The position numbers and the translations under genes are program-made. Under the pieces are notes generated by a model. The model did no database searches and had not been told where the DNA came from. It saw nothing but the letters and a program-made list of their open reading frames with translations. Positions 1 to 11,179 of a DNA stretch of 64,000 bases are shown here, piece after piece (position 1 is the stretch's first letter; every line of letters starts with the position of its first letter). The stretch covers positions 51,177,238-51,241,237 of the forward strand of contig CM026426.1 of the NCBI GenBank assembly GCA_014871385.1. Direction: 5' to 3'. The stretch is from Ceratodon purpureus. Its lineage: Eukaryota > Streptophyta > Bryopsida > Pseudoditrichales > Ditrichaceae.

Positions 1-2058
1 CTACATAAAAAACCAGCTTGTTTCCCAAAAGGTAATGGCGATATTTATTCAAAGCATATACCATTGCTAGGGCCTCCTATTCTGTTGTGGTATAATTCCT
101 TTCAGCTGAATTCAACAAACGAGAAGCATAAGAGATTGGCAGATCACACTTCCCATTCTGATTCTGAGCCAGCATGGCTCCAAATGCGATGTCGGATGCA
201 TTGGTGTGAACATGAAACTCTAGGTCCCACCTCGGGGCAACCAGAATAGGAGCGTTGGTATACCTGTCGTTATTATCCACCCACGCAGCTTCGCACTTCT
301 CCACCCACTTGAACTCCTCAGTCTTCCTCATCAACCTAGTGATGGACTCCATGATGTGAGCATAGAATTTGATGTAGATTCGGTTGAACTGCGCAAAACC
401 ATTAAAGATCTGGACGTCGGTTGCATGTTGGGGTCGAGGCATCTCCTGGATGACCTGAATCTTCTTAGGGTCTGGCATCTTCCCTGCCTTAGAAACTACA
501 TGCCCCAGAATGATGCCAGAAGCAACCGGAAAAGCACATTTTTCTAGGTTCAAGCTCATGCCATACTCCCGGCACCATTCAAAACACAGTCGGAATTTGA
601 GCACGTGGTTGGCTGTGTCACTGTAGACGGTAAAGTCGTCCAAGAACAGCTTCATGAAGTGCCCCAAGTACTCCTTGAACGCCTTGTTCACAGCCCTCTG
701 GTAAGTCGGCGGTGCATTCGTCAAGCCAAAAGGCATGACTACTCAAACGAAAGCACCCCATTCCGTGATGAAGGCTGTCTTGTGTCTGTCCTCTGGGGCA
801 ATGGAAATTTGGTAGTAGCCCGACCTACCATCAAGGAAGGTATACATTTCGTAACCTGCTACAGCATCTAGTACCTCTTTAGTAAACGGTAAGGGGTAAG
901 GGTCCTTCCTTGTAGCAGCATTTAATTTGCGATAATCAATGCAAATGCGTAATTGACCATTTTTTTTAGGAACAACAACAATGGGTGAGAGCCAAGTCGC
1001 CTCCTCGACTGGTACAATGAACCCTGCCGCCAAGAGCTTGTCAATGTCCTGTTTGACAATGCTGGCATAGTTGGGGTTCATCCTGTATTTAGCTTGATGA
1101 ATTGGAGGAACATCCTTCTCCGGTACAATTCGATGCTAGGCCACCGAGGGAGGAATTCCCTTCAGATCCTTGTATGTCCAGGCAAACATGTCTGTATACT
1201 CACGTAAGAGATCCTCCGCTGCCTTGGCTAAAGTCGGCTCCAGATGGCTACCAATCTTCAAAATTTTGGGATCCTCCTCAGTACCTACATTAATTTTTTG
1301 CACCTACTCTTCCTCAGTCAGGTTCCATGCTGCCACCTTCATCTCAGTTAGCTTCTCCCATACTGGGGTCTCATCCACATGTACTTCTCCTTCTGTAAAG
1401 GTATAGAAATTCTCAGGGTACGTCGCAGAATCAAGGGTAGGAGAAGATGCCTTCGCTGGGTCGGCAATGTCCAAGTATACTCGTAAGTCGGTTGCGTCAA
1501 AGTTAGCCTTCCGAAGGTCCGGTCGATACAGGTCGGCTTCGTCAAGTAGTGCAACACGCAGGGGCTCTGGCAAAGTAATGGTTCCTACTGCAATTATATC
1601 TTCTTCTGACTGTAAGAATCGATCTTCCTCTTCATCGGTCAACCCTTCAGCCAGGTTGTAACATACGAACACTTTTGGTAGCTTGGATAAGGGTCCCTGC
1701 CTCTGGTTGATGGATATGGTCTTAACTGTGCCATTCCCTCGAATCGTCACGACTTTGTTCCCCCAGTCATGTGTTGCTTTAGCATCTATAAGCCAAGGTC
1801 GGCCCTGTAGCATACTGTAAGCTTCGTTGACCTCTTACTGCGAATGGCTGTGAGGCTGATATCATACGAAATACCGTGAATGTGAATCCGGACATTCCGA
1901 ATTAGGCCAACTGGCTCCACCACTGCTTGGTCTGCCATGTGTAATCGATAGGGGGCAGGTGACGGCTCCTTCAGCCCCAGTCTGATTCGTTCTTCCTCCT
2001 TGTCTGATGTAAACTGGTCTCCCTGTAGCATTAGTCGGCTGCATAGCCAACACCTCAT
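1..2058 (-). pseudogene. pol: Element A pol: protease, RT, RNase H
   Basis: Pol region of element A. The protease part (2058-1786) retains the flap-region homology to copy B, but its catalytic Asp segment is not clean here. RT lies in 1081-about 450: the FLDD active-site box (LFLDDF) is intact, and motifs for template binding (CIDYRKLN, MPFGLTNAP) are readable. RNase H (from about 450 to the edge) begins with a DAS motif and TTE. Three in-frame stops are visible: TAG at 1304-1306 between protease and RT, TAG at 1136-1138, and TGA at 743-745 where copy B has Trp. The stop at 1304-1306 is shared with copy B; the other two look like decay. Product would act in cytoplasmic virus-like particles. 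Confidence 0.85.
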
Positions 2059-2074
2059 GAACGCCCACGGTCGG

Positions 2075-4319
2075 CTACCCTTCCAATTTCAAGAGTCTAT
2101 TGTTTGGATTGGCTGGGTTCACAAAGCAGTACGCGTCATCATGCTCGAATTTTTTACATACAGTACAGTATCTTCTGGGAATGGTGTCAACCCCTTCTGT
2201 CTGAGCAGTGGCAGTGTTAGTACGACTACAGGTCGGCTCTGTCTTCTCGGTCTTGAAGTACAGCTTCTTGCCAGACGCATCAGTGCAGTTGGTCTCACAG
2301 CGTCTTGCCAACTCCTTAAGCTCAGTCAGTGTAGTAGCTGTGGAGCCGCTGGTAGTTACCTTCAGGTAATCAAGCAATCCAGCTCTGAAGTATTTCAATT
2401 TAAATCCTTCTCCCTCATCAGTTTGCAGGCAATCTACTAGCTTCATGATGCGTTCATAGTAATCCTGAACCTTTTCTCCTTCTCTCTGTTTAAACGTCCG
2501 CAATGTCATATAGACCTGCTCATCTAAATCTTGCTTCCTATATCGCAGCTTGAATGCCTCCTTGGCCTCCTCCCAAGTGCAGTAAAGATGGTGGTCTAGC
2601 CAATCATTGAACCATCGTTGAGCTTTATCCACTAGTGTTGTACCAAACAAGGTAATGATGACCTTCTCATCTATTTCGCCATTAAACCAGACACACTTGT
2701 CAAAATACCTGAGGTGAGCATCAAGGTCACTACCCTCCTAGTAGGCCTTGTAGGGTAACTGCTTCCGCTGGGTACTAACAAGTGGCCGTGGCGGAGCTGA
2801 GTTGAGGTCTGTTGTCCATACTGCCGGTGCTACTGAAGGAAATATAGTCGTAACTCGATAAGGTGCCGAAACATGTGGAGCGGTTGGTGCGATGGACGGA
2901 CTTCTCGTAAATGCTGTCGTGCTGTAGCCAACTGCTGCGGGAACCAGTGGTAGGACTGGAGGAACCCCCTCTGGAATAGCGCCAGGGATTGCCCCCCCGA
3001 AGGTTTGTTCTACAGTTTTCCCGGAGTACAGTGCTGGCTGAGTCGGCTGTGTGGAATGATACACATCCCCAATGAGATGATCCACATATCCAGGCAGCTT
3101 ATGAACAGTCAAAGAATTTGCTGCAGGCAATAGACTAGGTGCCGTCCTTCCTACTATTACCTCGGGCACCACTGTATATATGTAAGGGGTGTTTGGAGTA
3201 CTCCCCTCACTGTGCCCTTGGTCAGGTTTCCTTCATTGTTCCTCCCACAAGTCCAACAATTGAGCCAACTCCTGTCTCTCTCGTTCGAGACGTTCTTGCT
3301 CTTTCTATTGGGCAGCCAACTACTCGGCTCCTAGCTGTTGGACCACCAACTGTTGGGCTGCCAGTCGTTGAACAGCTTCTTCCACACGGCGGTCCGAGTC
3401 ATCCCCTTGCGGTGTTGGGTTCTTCTCTGGCCACTGTGGTTCTGTGTGCTAGTGATGCAGTGAGGCCACTCCTGAGAGTGCACCTTGTTGCAGAGCCTCT
3501 AACTGCATGAGATATTTCCCTGGGTCTGGTCTATCTTGAGTTTGGTTGGCCTGGTGTTGCCTGACTCTCTCCCATTTTGCCATTAATTCCACTACGAAGG
3601 CCTCTATTGCCCTCCGGTCTTCTTCTTCCGGCTCCCATCTTGACCGTAGTAGAAATTCATCCAGGAAATGGACATTCCTATTATGAAGATTGTTTGGGGG
3701 GTGAACTGGCCCTTGCTCCTGAACGGATCAACTCCTAGTTTCCTCCAGCTTCTGCCGTAGGTTCTGGAATGGAGCGGGTAGCGTCTCGGGGGTCTTTGGC
3801 AAGTGCCCCGGTTATACAGGTCGGCTACGTAGCCGGGTCGGCTCCGTCTCTAAGTCGGCTCTGCTAGTGACTGTACTTGGCCACTGAGTCGGCTCCGCAA
3901 AGACCTCCTGCATTTGACGTCTTTCTTCCCGGAAGGTATTGTAGTCGTCTACTGCAGCATAAAAATCTCTCCTGAATGACGCCGTCCTCTTCATGTCTTT
4001 ATACTTCCAAGGAGTGTTGGTTGGATCAGGTTTGCGACTCAGCCTATCCCCTTTTTCAGGCTGCCTTTCCTCTCCAAATCTGCTCTCTCTTGTCCTCCCA
4101 TCCAATGATGAGAGGTAATTCTCCACCTCCATGTCAATAAGCTCACCGACTTGCTTGGCTGCACTGCCCTGCGAGCTAAGTCGGCTCTGCCCTTCTGCTT
4201 GCTTCTGCTCCATAGTTCGTTCCTCAAGTTGCATGTACCGTCGGTATTGCTCCATTACCTGTCTCTCAGCTTTGAAGTCGTTCATATCACCCTCCTCCAT
4301 GGGCTTTCACTGGCAGTAG
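2075..4319 (-). pseudogene. gag: Element A gag with CCHC zinc knuckle
   Basis: Structural gag gene of element A. The N-terminal part (4300-3812) is Glu/Arg/Gln-rich and probably helical. A Pro/Ala/Thr-rich middle follows (3172-2738). The retrotransposon-gag core (2650-2075) contains the typical helical segment with LDHH and YYERIMKL. It ends with a zinc knuckle of the CX2CX4HX4C type (CTVC...H...C), which in family members binds RNA. The reading frame is broken between the pieces (for example around 2738, 3172 and 3812). The normally conserved Gly before the zinc His is Glu here, whereas copies B and C keep Gly. Gag would form the particle and package element RNA. Confidence 0.8.
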
Positions 4320-5405
4320 TACCCGAGCGATTGTCTCTGTATCGGTCGCTCGTGCTTCCAGTCTTGTTTGGCAGTTACTGCCTGTCAGAGTCAATGCTCC
4401 TGGTCGGCTGTTCTCAATCAGTTTGCAATCACTCCTAGTCTGCCTCTTTGACAATCTGTATATCTGTCACCCAGCACTTACTGACCCAACACTTGGTATG
4501 TGGTCTAGTTAATACTAACAAGCAGTTGTACAGGGTTGAGGACCAGAATAAAATAATTCAGAACTGCTCTGTCTCCCTGTTCCTATCCCCTTTTTCGCAC
4601 TGCACTAATCTCTAGAATTTACAATCTAGTGGTTATGGTGCTTGGTTACCACTCTGATTGTTCCTGGGTCAAAAATCAACCTTCTGCCCAGGTGTTCACA
4701 TCGACCAATTTTCCCAAATTTCTTCAAACCCACCTCTCAAAAAGTGCCTAAACCGACCCACGTCCTCAACCCGAGGTCCGCAGCCGACCCAGGTCTCAAT
4801 TCCAGGTACCCAAATTCAAATTTCAACTTTGAACAATTTTTTAAAATCTTGAATTTTCGAATCCGGTGCTTTTGAATTTGAATACACAAATTTTTGTGGA
4901 TTACTTACCTTTCACCCCCTTTGTTCCAGTGGATGTTCGAATGTGACTTGAATCACCCTCTATCTCCTTTTTTGTTGCTAAGCAGCCCTCAGTTCATAGG
5001 ATTGGTGTCAGGCAATTCGTTTCTCCTCTAACTGCTCATAGTACCTGCGCCCAAACAGCCTGTAGCAAGGTTAATGAGCTATTACTGTCTTTCTGAACAC
5101 GTAGTGGACTCCAATTGTGTCTATACCATTGTTTTTAGCCTAGAAAACACTAGAACCTGAAACTGGCCTTGTCCCTCTCTACTATAGCAGTGTGGTGTAA
5201 TCAATTATCTGGAGCATGGCCTTGTGCTGGATAGCACTAAAGCCTTCCCTCAACAGTACTGCAATGGCTCTCAGCATCTGCCAAGGACTGCTTAGCACCT
5301 CGGACTCACAGGGCAGTGATTCAGCACTCCTACAAAACGTCTAGCAGTCACTACTGCCTCTCCGCAGGTCGGATGACTGACTATCAAACCTCATCTAAGG
5401 TGTGG
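4320..5405 (-). other. Element A untranslated leader
   Basis: Non-coding stretch upstream of gag. It matches the leader of element C (45690-46780) in style: a 'ggggataggaaca' block and an A/T-rich patch built of AAATTTGAA-like words (about 4800-4890 here, 46245-46320 in C). It holds no credible ORF. A LTR-start-like TGTTAACCG occurs at about 5418, just outside, next to the junction with copy B, but nothing LTR-like follows. Confidence 0.5.
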
Positions 5406-5465
5406 ACATCCTAACATTGTTAACCGACGAGTCCAGGAGACGGCTCAGAGGTTAGCCACCCAACA

Positions 5466-7081
5466 GTGAGTTGCACATCAAAGGGACAACAACGGCAGGA
5501 ACGTGAAAGGCAAGAGCTCGCACAACTGCACAATCTATGGGATGAAGAGAGAAGGGAGCGCAAACAAGAACAATGTGAGGAGATTCCACCTAGACCCCCC
5601 TACTTATTCGACCCAACTCCGGAGGTGCTGGGGGATAGAAGGGTACCAGGACCACTCGCAACTGTAACTCTCTCGATAGTCCATCGACCGCCAGCGTATG
5701 TGGATCACCTTACAGGTGATACATATCAGTCTGCACAGCGGACTCAGCCCACAAAATTTATAGTCAGAGTAGCAGAGCCCACCTTTGGGGAATCGGTCCC
5801 AAAAGTGATTCATGGAAGGCAGCTTACAGTTAACTCATCATTCTCCACCCCGGTTGGCTAGAGCCCAGCCGCTGTCCCTGGGGGTCCCCACATCGCTGCA
5901 TTCATTCCACACCCTTTGAGGCATCCCACAATGACATCGATAGTGCGACCTTATGGGGTACCTAAAGTCCGCACCACCGACTTCACCTGTGCCCCTCCCT
6001 GACCCCCTGTCAATACTGAACGAAAGCAGTTGCCGTACAGAGCCTACAAGGAAGGTAGTGATCCAGACGCCCATCTTTGATATTTTGATAAATGTGCCTG
6101 GTTTAATGGAGAAACTGATGACCAAGTGATTATCACACTCTTCGGTATGACCCTTGTGGACAAAGCCCAGAGATGGTTTGATGATTGGCTGGACCACCAT
6201 CTTTACTATACATGGGAAGACGCTAAGGAAGCTTTCAAACTGAGATATCGAGAGCACGATTCAGTTGAGCAGGTCTACATGACCCTCAAACTTTCAAGCA
6301 GGGAGAAGGAGAGAAGGTACAAGACTACTATGAACGTTTTATGAAGTTGATCAAGTGCCTGCAGACTGAAGTGGGACAAGGGTTCAAGCTTACATATTTC
6401 AGAGCTGGTCTGCTCGATTACTTGAAGGCGACTAATAGTGGGTCCTCAGCAAATACCCTTACCGAACTGAAGGAGTTGGCTAGGCGCTGTGAGACTAATT
6501 GTAGTGATGCTTTGGGGAAGAAGTTGTACTTCCAAGCCAAGAGGACAGAGTCGACCAATAGTCGAGCTACTACTGCAATCGCTACCCAGGCAGTCCAAGT
6601 GGAGACAGTCAATCGACGGTACTGCACGGTATGCAAGAAATTCGGACATGAAGACAAAGACTGCTTCGTGAACCCGGATAATCCAAACAACAGGCTACCC
6701 CGGACAGATGAGAAGCCCACTATAGGAGTTCATAAAGTGTTGGCTACACAGCCGCCTAGTGGCTCAGGAAGATAGTTCAGGAGCCGAACTGGAGGATATC
6801 AAAACAGCGGACCTGGCCGGATTGATGGTTGCTTCTAGTGTTTGGGAACCGACCATCTGATGCGTAATTGTAATTTACGTCTAAAGTTTCAACAGATGTT
6901 GGCTGCTGAAATGCAAGGAATTAATTCTATTGGTGTTAACAGTGTGGAGTTACAAGAATTGGATGATCCGAAGGTGGCCACTCCACTAACCCGGGCGGCT
7001 AGGGTGCGGGTTGGACTTCCACTGGAAGACAAAGATATAAAAGAACCAGAACCAAGGCAGCCTAAGACTCAGGCCGACTAG
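5466..7081 (+). pseudogene. gag: Element B gag
   Basis: Degraded gag. The Glu/Arg/Gln-rich segment (5466-5640) corresponds to about 47740-47860 of element C. The Pro-rich middle is at 5600-5860 and the gag core at 6126-6775. The core ends in a CX2CX4HX4C zinc knuckle (CTVCKKFGHEDKDC). A frameshift separates 6126-6344 from 6341-6775. The 6842-7081 piece encodes a second cluster starting GTDHLMRNC, probably the end of a second, partial knuckle, before the linker to protease. The N-terminal third found in A and C is absent. Confidence 0.8.
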
Positions 7082-7594
7082 GAGAAGGAAGAACGGCTCC
7101 AAAAAGGAATTCACTACCTTAACCGAGGAGATTAACCGGGAGAATGAAGTGGCACAGCAGAAAGAAGAGGAGCTCCAAAAAGCCAACGTAGCCGACTATA
7201 CACCTACGGTCGCAGAAGGACCTTTCCTGGATGGCGATTGGGCTGGGTTCCATGATATGGACTGCTTACACGAGACACCCAAGCTTGTTCTAGAGAGACT
7301 TTGGCAAAGCCAACCATCTCTCAGCCTTCAGCAGCGGTTAAGACTGTCAGTAGGCAAATCTATAGTCACCTATTATTGTGTCTTTAGAGGAATTGCTTGA
7401 AGTAGCCTCCAACCTTACTGAGTACGTCAGAGCGAAAGTATTTCCAAATACTCAACGTCAGCCAAGAGTGACATTTGAACCTGTTCAACATCAAAAGACT
7501 TCAACATAGCCACAGCCTACCACAACACCAGCACATACACTGAGCTCCAAGGAATCATCGGTACACCCTACCCTGGTTGTTGGTACGGTAGATA

Positions 7595-8386
7595 TTGATC
7601 GAGGCCTTCCGGGTTACTTCTGTGGAGGTGGGACAATCAAAAATAGATAACGTACTGCTGGATGGAGGATCTAGCATCAACTTAATCACAGAGGAGGAGG
7701 GATTTCGATTGGGTCTGAAGGAACCATCACCAACACCCTATCGACTGCGTATGGCAGACGAGGCCGTGGTGGAACCGGTTGGGTTGATACGGAATGTTCG
7801 GATTTATATCCATGGTATTCCGTACAATATCAGCCTAACTGTCATCAGGAATAAGGAGGTCAATGAAGCCTACAGCATGCTACTGGGCCGCCCTTGGCTC
7901 ATAGATGCAAAGGTAACTCATGACTAGGGGAACAAACTGGTTACTATCTAGGGTAACGGTACTGTCAAAACGATATCCATCAACCAACGAAAGGGACCTC
8001 TACCCAAACTGCTAGAAGTACTCGTATGTTACAACTTAGCTAAAGGGCTAACAGACGAAGAGGAGGATCGGTTCTTGAGAACAGAGGAGGATATATTCGT
8101 AGTGAGAACTATTACACTACCAAAGAATTTGAGTATCCCACTTGCAAACGAGGCCAATTGGTCTCCAGCCGACCTTTGCAAAACTGAATTTACCGCAGCC
8201 GACTTAAGAGCCGACTTGGGCAGCGCTGACTTAGCAAAGGTACCTACACCAGTTCCGGATTCTGCCACTTACCCAGAGCATTTTTATACCTTCACAGAGG
8301 GTGAAATGTTGGTTGATGAAACACCTGTACGAGACAAGCTAGGGGACATGCACGTAGCAGCGTGGAATTTGACTGAAGAGGAATAG
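7595..8386 (+). pseudogene. Element B protease and linker
   Basis: Aspartic-protease region of pol. Residues LLDGGSSINLIT carry the retropepsin catalytic Asp (D-G-G-S in place of the common D-T/S-G), followed by the flap-side segment GLKEPSPTPYRL. A TAG at 7925-7927 breaks the frame after THD, where copy A reads Trp. The linker continues to 8386, where a second TAG follows the residues LTEEE at exactly the codon where element A also has TAG. The protease would cleave the Gag-Pol polyprotein. Confidence 0.75.
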
Positions 8387-8428
8387 TTACGCAAGATCAA
8401 TGTCGGCACTGACGAGTCTCCCAAGATC

Positions 8429-10064
8429 GTGAAGATTGGTGCTCAATTGGAGCCGACCATAGCCAAGGCAGCTGAGGACCTATTGGAGGAGTATACAGAT
8501 GTGTTTGCATGGACATACAAGGATTTGAAGGGCATACCTCCATCGGTGGCTCAACACCGGATTGTGCTGGAGAAGGATGTTCCGCCCATTCATCAAGCCC
8601 GTTACAGGATGAATCCAAATTATGCCAGCATTGTCAAACAGGATATTGACAAACTGTTGGCAGCAAGGTTCATAATACCAGTCGAGGAAGCAACCCGGCT
8701 CTCACCCGTTGTTGTTGTTCCTAAAAAATGGTCAATTAAGGATTTGTATTGACTATAGAAAATGAAATGCTGCTAATAAAAAGGACGCTTACCCTCTACC
8801 ATTCACTGACGAGGTGTTAGATACTGCGGAAGGTTACGAGATGTACACCTTCCTAGATGGTTGGTCCGGTTACTACCAGATTTTGATTGCTCCTGGAGAT
8901 AGGCACAGGACTGCCTTCATCACTAATTGGGGCGCCTTTGTATGGGTAGTCATGCCTTTTGGTCTGACTAATGCACCGCCGACCTATCACAGGGCTGTGA
9001 ACAAAGCGTTTAAGGAATACCTGGAACGATTCATGAAATTGTTCCTGGACAACTTCACAGTATACAGTGACACAGCCGACCATCTACAGAAATTGCGCCT
9101 CTGCTTTGAGAAGTGCAGGGAATCTGGCATCAGTTTTATTCCAAAGAAGTGCGCACTTCTTGTAACCTTTGGTATCATACTTGGCCATGTAGTTTCCAAG
9201 GCTGGAAAGATGCCGGACCCTAAGAAGATTGAAGTTATCCAAGAGATGCCCTGACCACAGCGCGGAGCCGACGTACAAGTTTTCAATGGGTTCGCACAGT
9301 TCAACAAAATTTATGTTAAATTCTATGCTCACATTATGGAGCCCATAACTAAACGGATGTGGAAATCCGAAGGGTTTGAGTGGGTCCACAAGTGCAAAGC
9401 TACGTGGTTGGAGATGAAGGACAGATACACCAATGCACCAATCCTAGTTGCTCCCCGATGGGATTTGGAGTTTCATGTACACACCGATGCATCTGACATT
9501 GCCGTTGGGGCTTTGCTGGCTCATAACCAGACAGGGAAGTGTGACCAGCCAATCTCTTATGCTTCCCGGTTGCTTAATTCTGCTGAACAAAATTATACTA
9601 TCACAGAAAAAGTAGCCCTGGCTATGGTCCCTACTTTGACTAAATATCGCCATTATCTTTTGGGAAACAAGGTGGTTTTCTATGTCAATCATATGACCCT
9701 AGTTTATTTGGTCAACAAACCTCAAGTGTCTGGGTGGATTGCCCGTTGGCTTTTGCTGTTTCAAAAGTATGAATTCACAGTGGAGTACAAACCCAGCGGG
9801 ACGCATGGCGCAGCCAACTTACTCAGCCGACTGCCTAACGGAGAACCGCCTACAGGTGTACCCGACCAACTTCCTGACTCTGGCCTGTTCTATATCGCTC
9901 CTGAATGGTTACAAGACATCACCGACTACTTGCGCAGTGGTGAACCGCCTGTGACAATGCCCAAGGATGAAAAGCAAAAATTACTGCTAAGAGCCCTTCT
10001 TTATACACTGATGGCGGGGTGTTGCATAAGAAGCGGCACGACTTGGTGCTGTGACAAGTTTTAG
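8429..10064 (+). pseudogene. pol: Element B reverse transcriptase and RNase H
   Basis: RT starts at about 8429 and is broken by a one-base loss in the A-run at 8723-8728 (VVVPKK should continue NGQLR) and by a TGA at 8763-8765. The RT resumes at 8814-9254. The catalytic box reads FLDNF instead of FLDDF (AAC at 9051-9053), so the second metal-binding Asp is gone. RNase H follows (9336-10064) with DAS, TITEK and YLLG motifs, but the third acidic position reads YVNH instead of the usual YxDH. A stop at 9253 (TGA) separates the RT from its connection domain. Confidence 0.85.
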
Positions 10065-10079
10065 ACCCTGTCCAAGCCG

Positions 10080-10914
10080 ACACAGTCATACGGGAGATGC
10101 ATGACGGTGCGTACGTGGTCACTTCTCCGAGAATATCACCTACCGGAAGATTCTTGATGCCGGCTATTGGTGGCCAACTCTCCATAAGGATGTTCCAGAG
10201 TATTGCACGGCCTGCAACAAGTGCTAGCAAGTCCGGGGGTTGGCTAACATTGGATTAGCTCAGTTAGTCACCAGCCTACCTGCAAATCCGTTAATGAAGT
10301 GGGGCTTGGATTTTGGGAGGCCGATCAAGCCAGCAGCAGCTAGGACAGGTAACAGGTACATTTTAGTCGCAACCGACTATGCAACAAAGTGGGTGGAGGC
10401 TAAAGCTTTGCGTACAAATACGGGGGCTGTCATTGCCAAATTTTTGTATGAAAACATCCTGACCCGTTACGGTTCTCCTCTTACTCTAGTCAGTGACCAA
10501 GGAACTCACTTCATCAACAAAGCCATCGAGTACCTGGTGCAGCATTTTCTTCTACAACATCGGACATCCACGACTTACTATCCGCAGGGCAATGGACAAG
10601 CAGAATCAACAAACAAGGTTCTATGGCGTCTGCTCACAAAACTTGTCAATGACAACAGGATCGACTCGGAAGAGCATTAACCCACCGCCTTATTGTCATA
10701 CAGGACCGCCTTTAAGGTTACTACTGGATATACCCCGTTTCAGTTGGTCTACGGGCTACATCTGCTTATGCCTACCAAGTACACAGTCCTTACACGTAGG
10801 ACTGATGACGAAATCGATTTTACCTATACTTTAGTTTTGCAGGCCCGCACAGCCGACTTGGAGCAACTCGATGGTCACGGGTTGGCAGCGCAGGATCAGT
10901 CTGGTAGTCGGTAG
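10080..10914 (+). pseudogene. Element B integrase
   Basis: Integrase follows RNase H. The zinc-binding HHCC region is at 10090-10230 (YCTACNKC, followed by TAG at 10227-10229). The catalytic core has the expected D,D,E set: Asp in ATDYATKW (about 10370), Asp in VSDQGTHF (about 10495) and Glu in NGQAESTNK (about 10605). A TAA ends the ORF at 10680, after which the C-terminal part is still readable from 10693 to 10914. No chromodomain can be seen. The enzyme would insert the cDNA copy into nuclear DNA. Confidence 0.85.
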
Positions 10915-11179
10915 TCGAGTCGATCCTTGTGGAGCCAACAACACCATAGACAGAAGGATTTTCAAATAGGAGACCACGTTTTGTGGTACCTCAAGGATGA
11001 AAAGGAGCATACAAGGAAATTCAAAAGTTGATGGTTTGGTCCTTATTGTGTTTAATACAGATTGCCTAACAATACAGTCCTGTTAGTGACTGAAGAACAT
11101 TTCGAGCCCAATCCCATAATTGACAACATAAATAAGCTCAAGCCTTATCGAGAGTCTGATCACTATCGGTCCCAAACAA

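Larger units (their letters stand above)
1..5405 (-). mobile_element. Ty3/gypsy LTR retrotransposon A, partial
   Basis: A minus-strand element reads in order leader (about 5405-4320), gag (4319-2075), protease and spacer (2058-1304), reverse transcriptase (1081-about 450) and RNase H, then runs off the left edge, so integrase and 3' LTR are not seen. The protease-RT-RNase H order seen is that of Ty3/gypsy (integrase last is confirmed in copy B). No 5' LTR like the one in B (17971-18393) is visible upstream of the leader; the element stops where copy B begins in the opposite direction, so its 5' end seems lost. The sense strand is rich in AGCCGAC. Several in-frame stops make the copy defective. 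Confidence 0.88.

Noticed and set aside
4610..4680. tRNA-like stretch with A-box-like and B-box-like words (TAGTGGTTATGG, GGGTCAAAAATC)
   Set aside because: Arms do not fold into a convincing cloverleaf and the B-box is poor. It lies in the leader of element A and is not supported as a tRNA or SINE.
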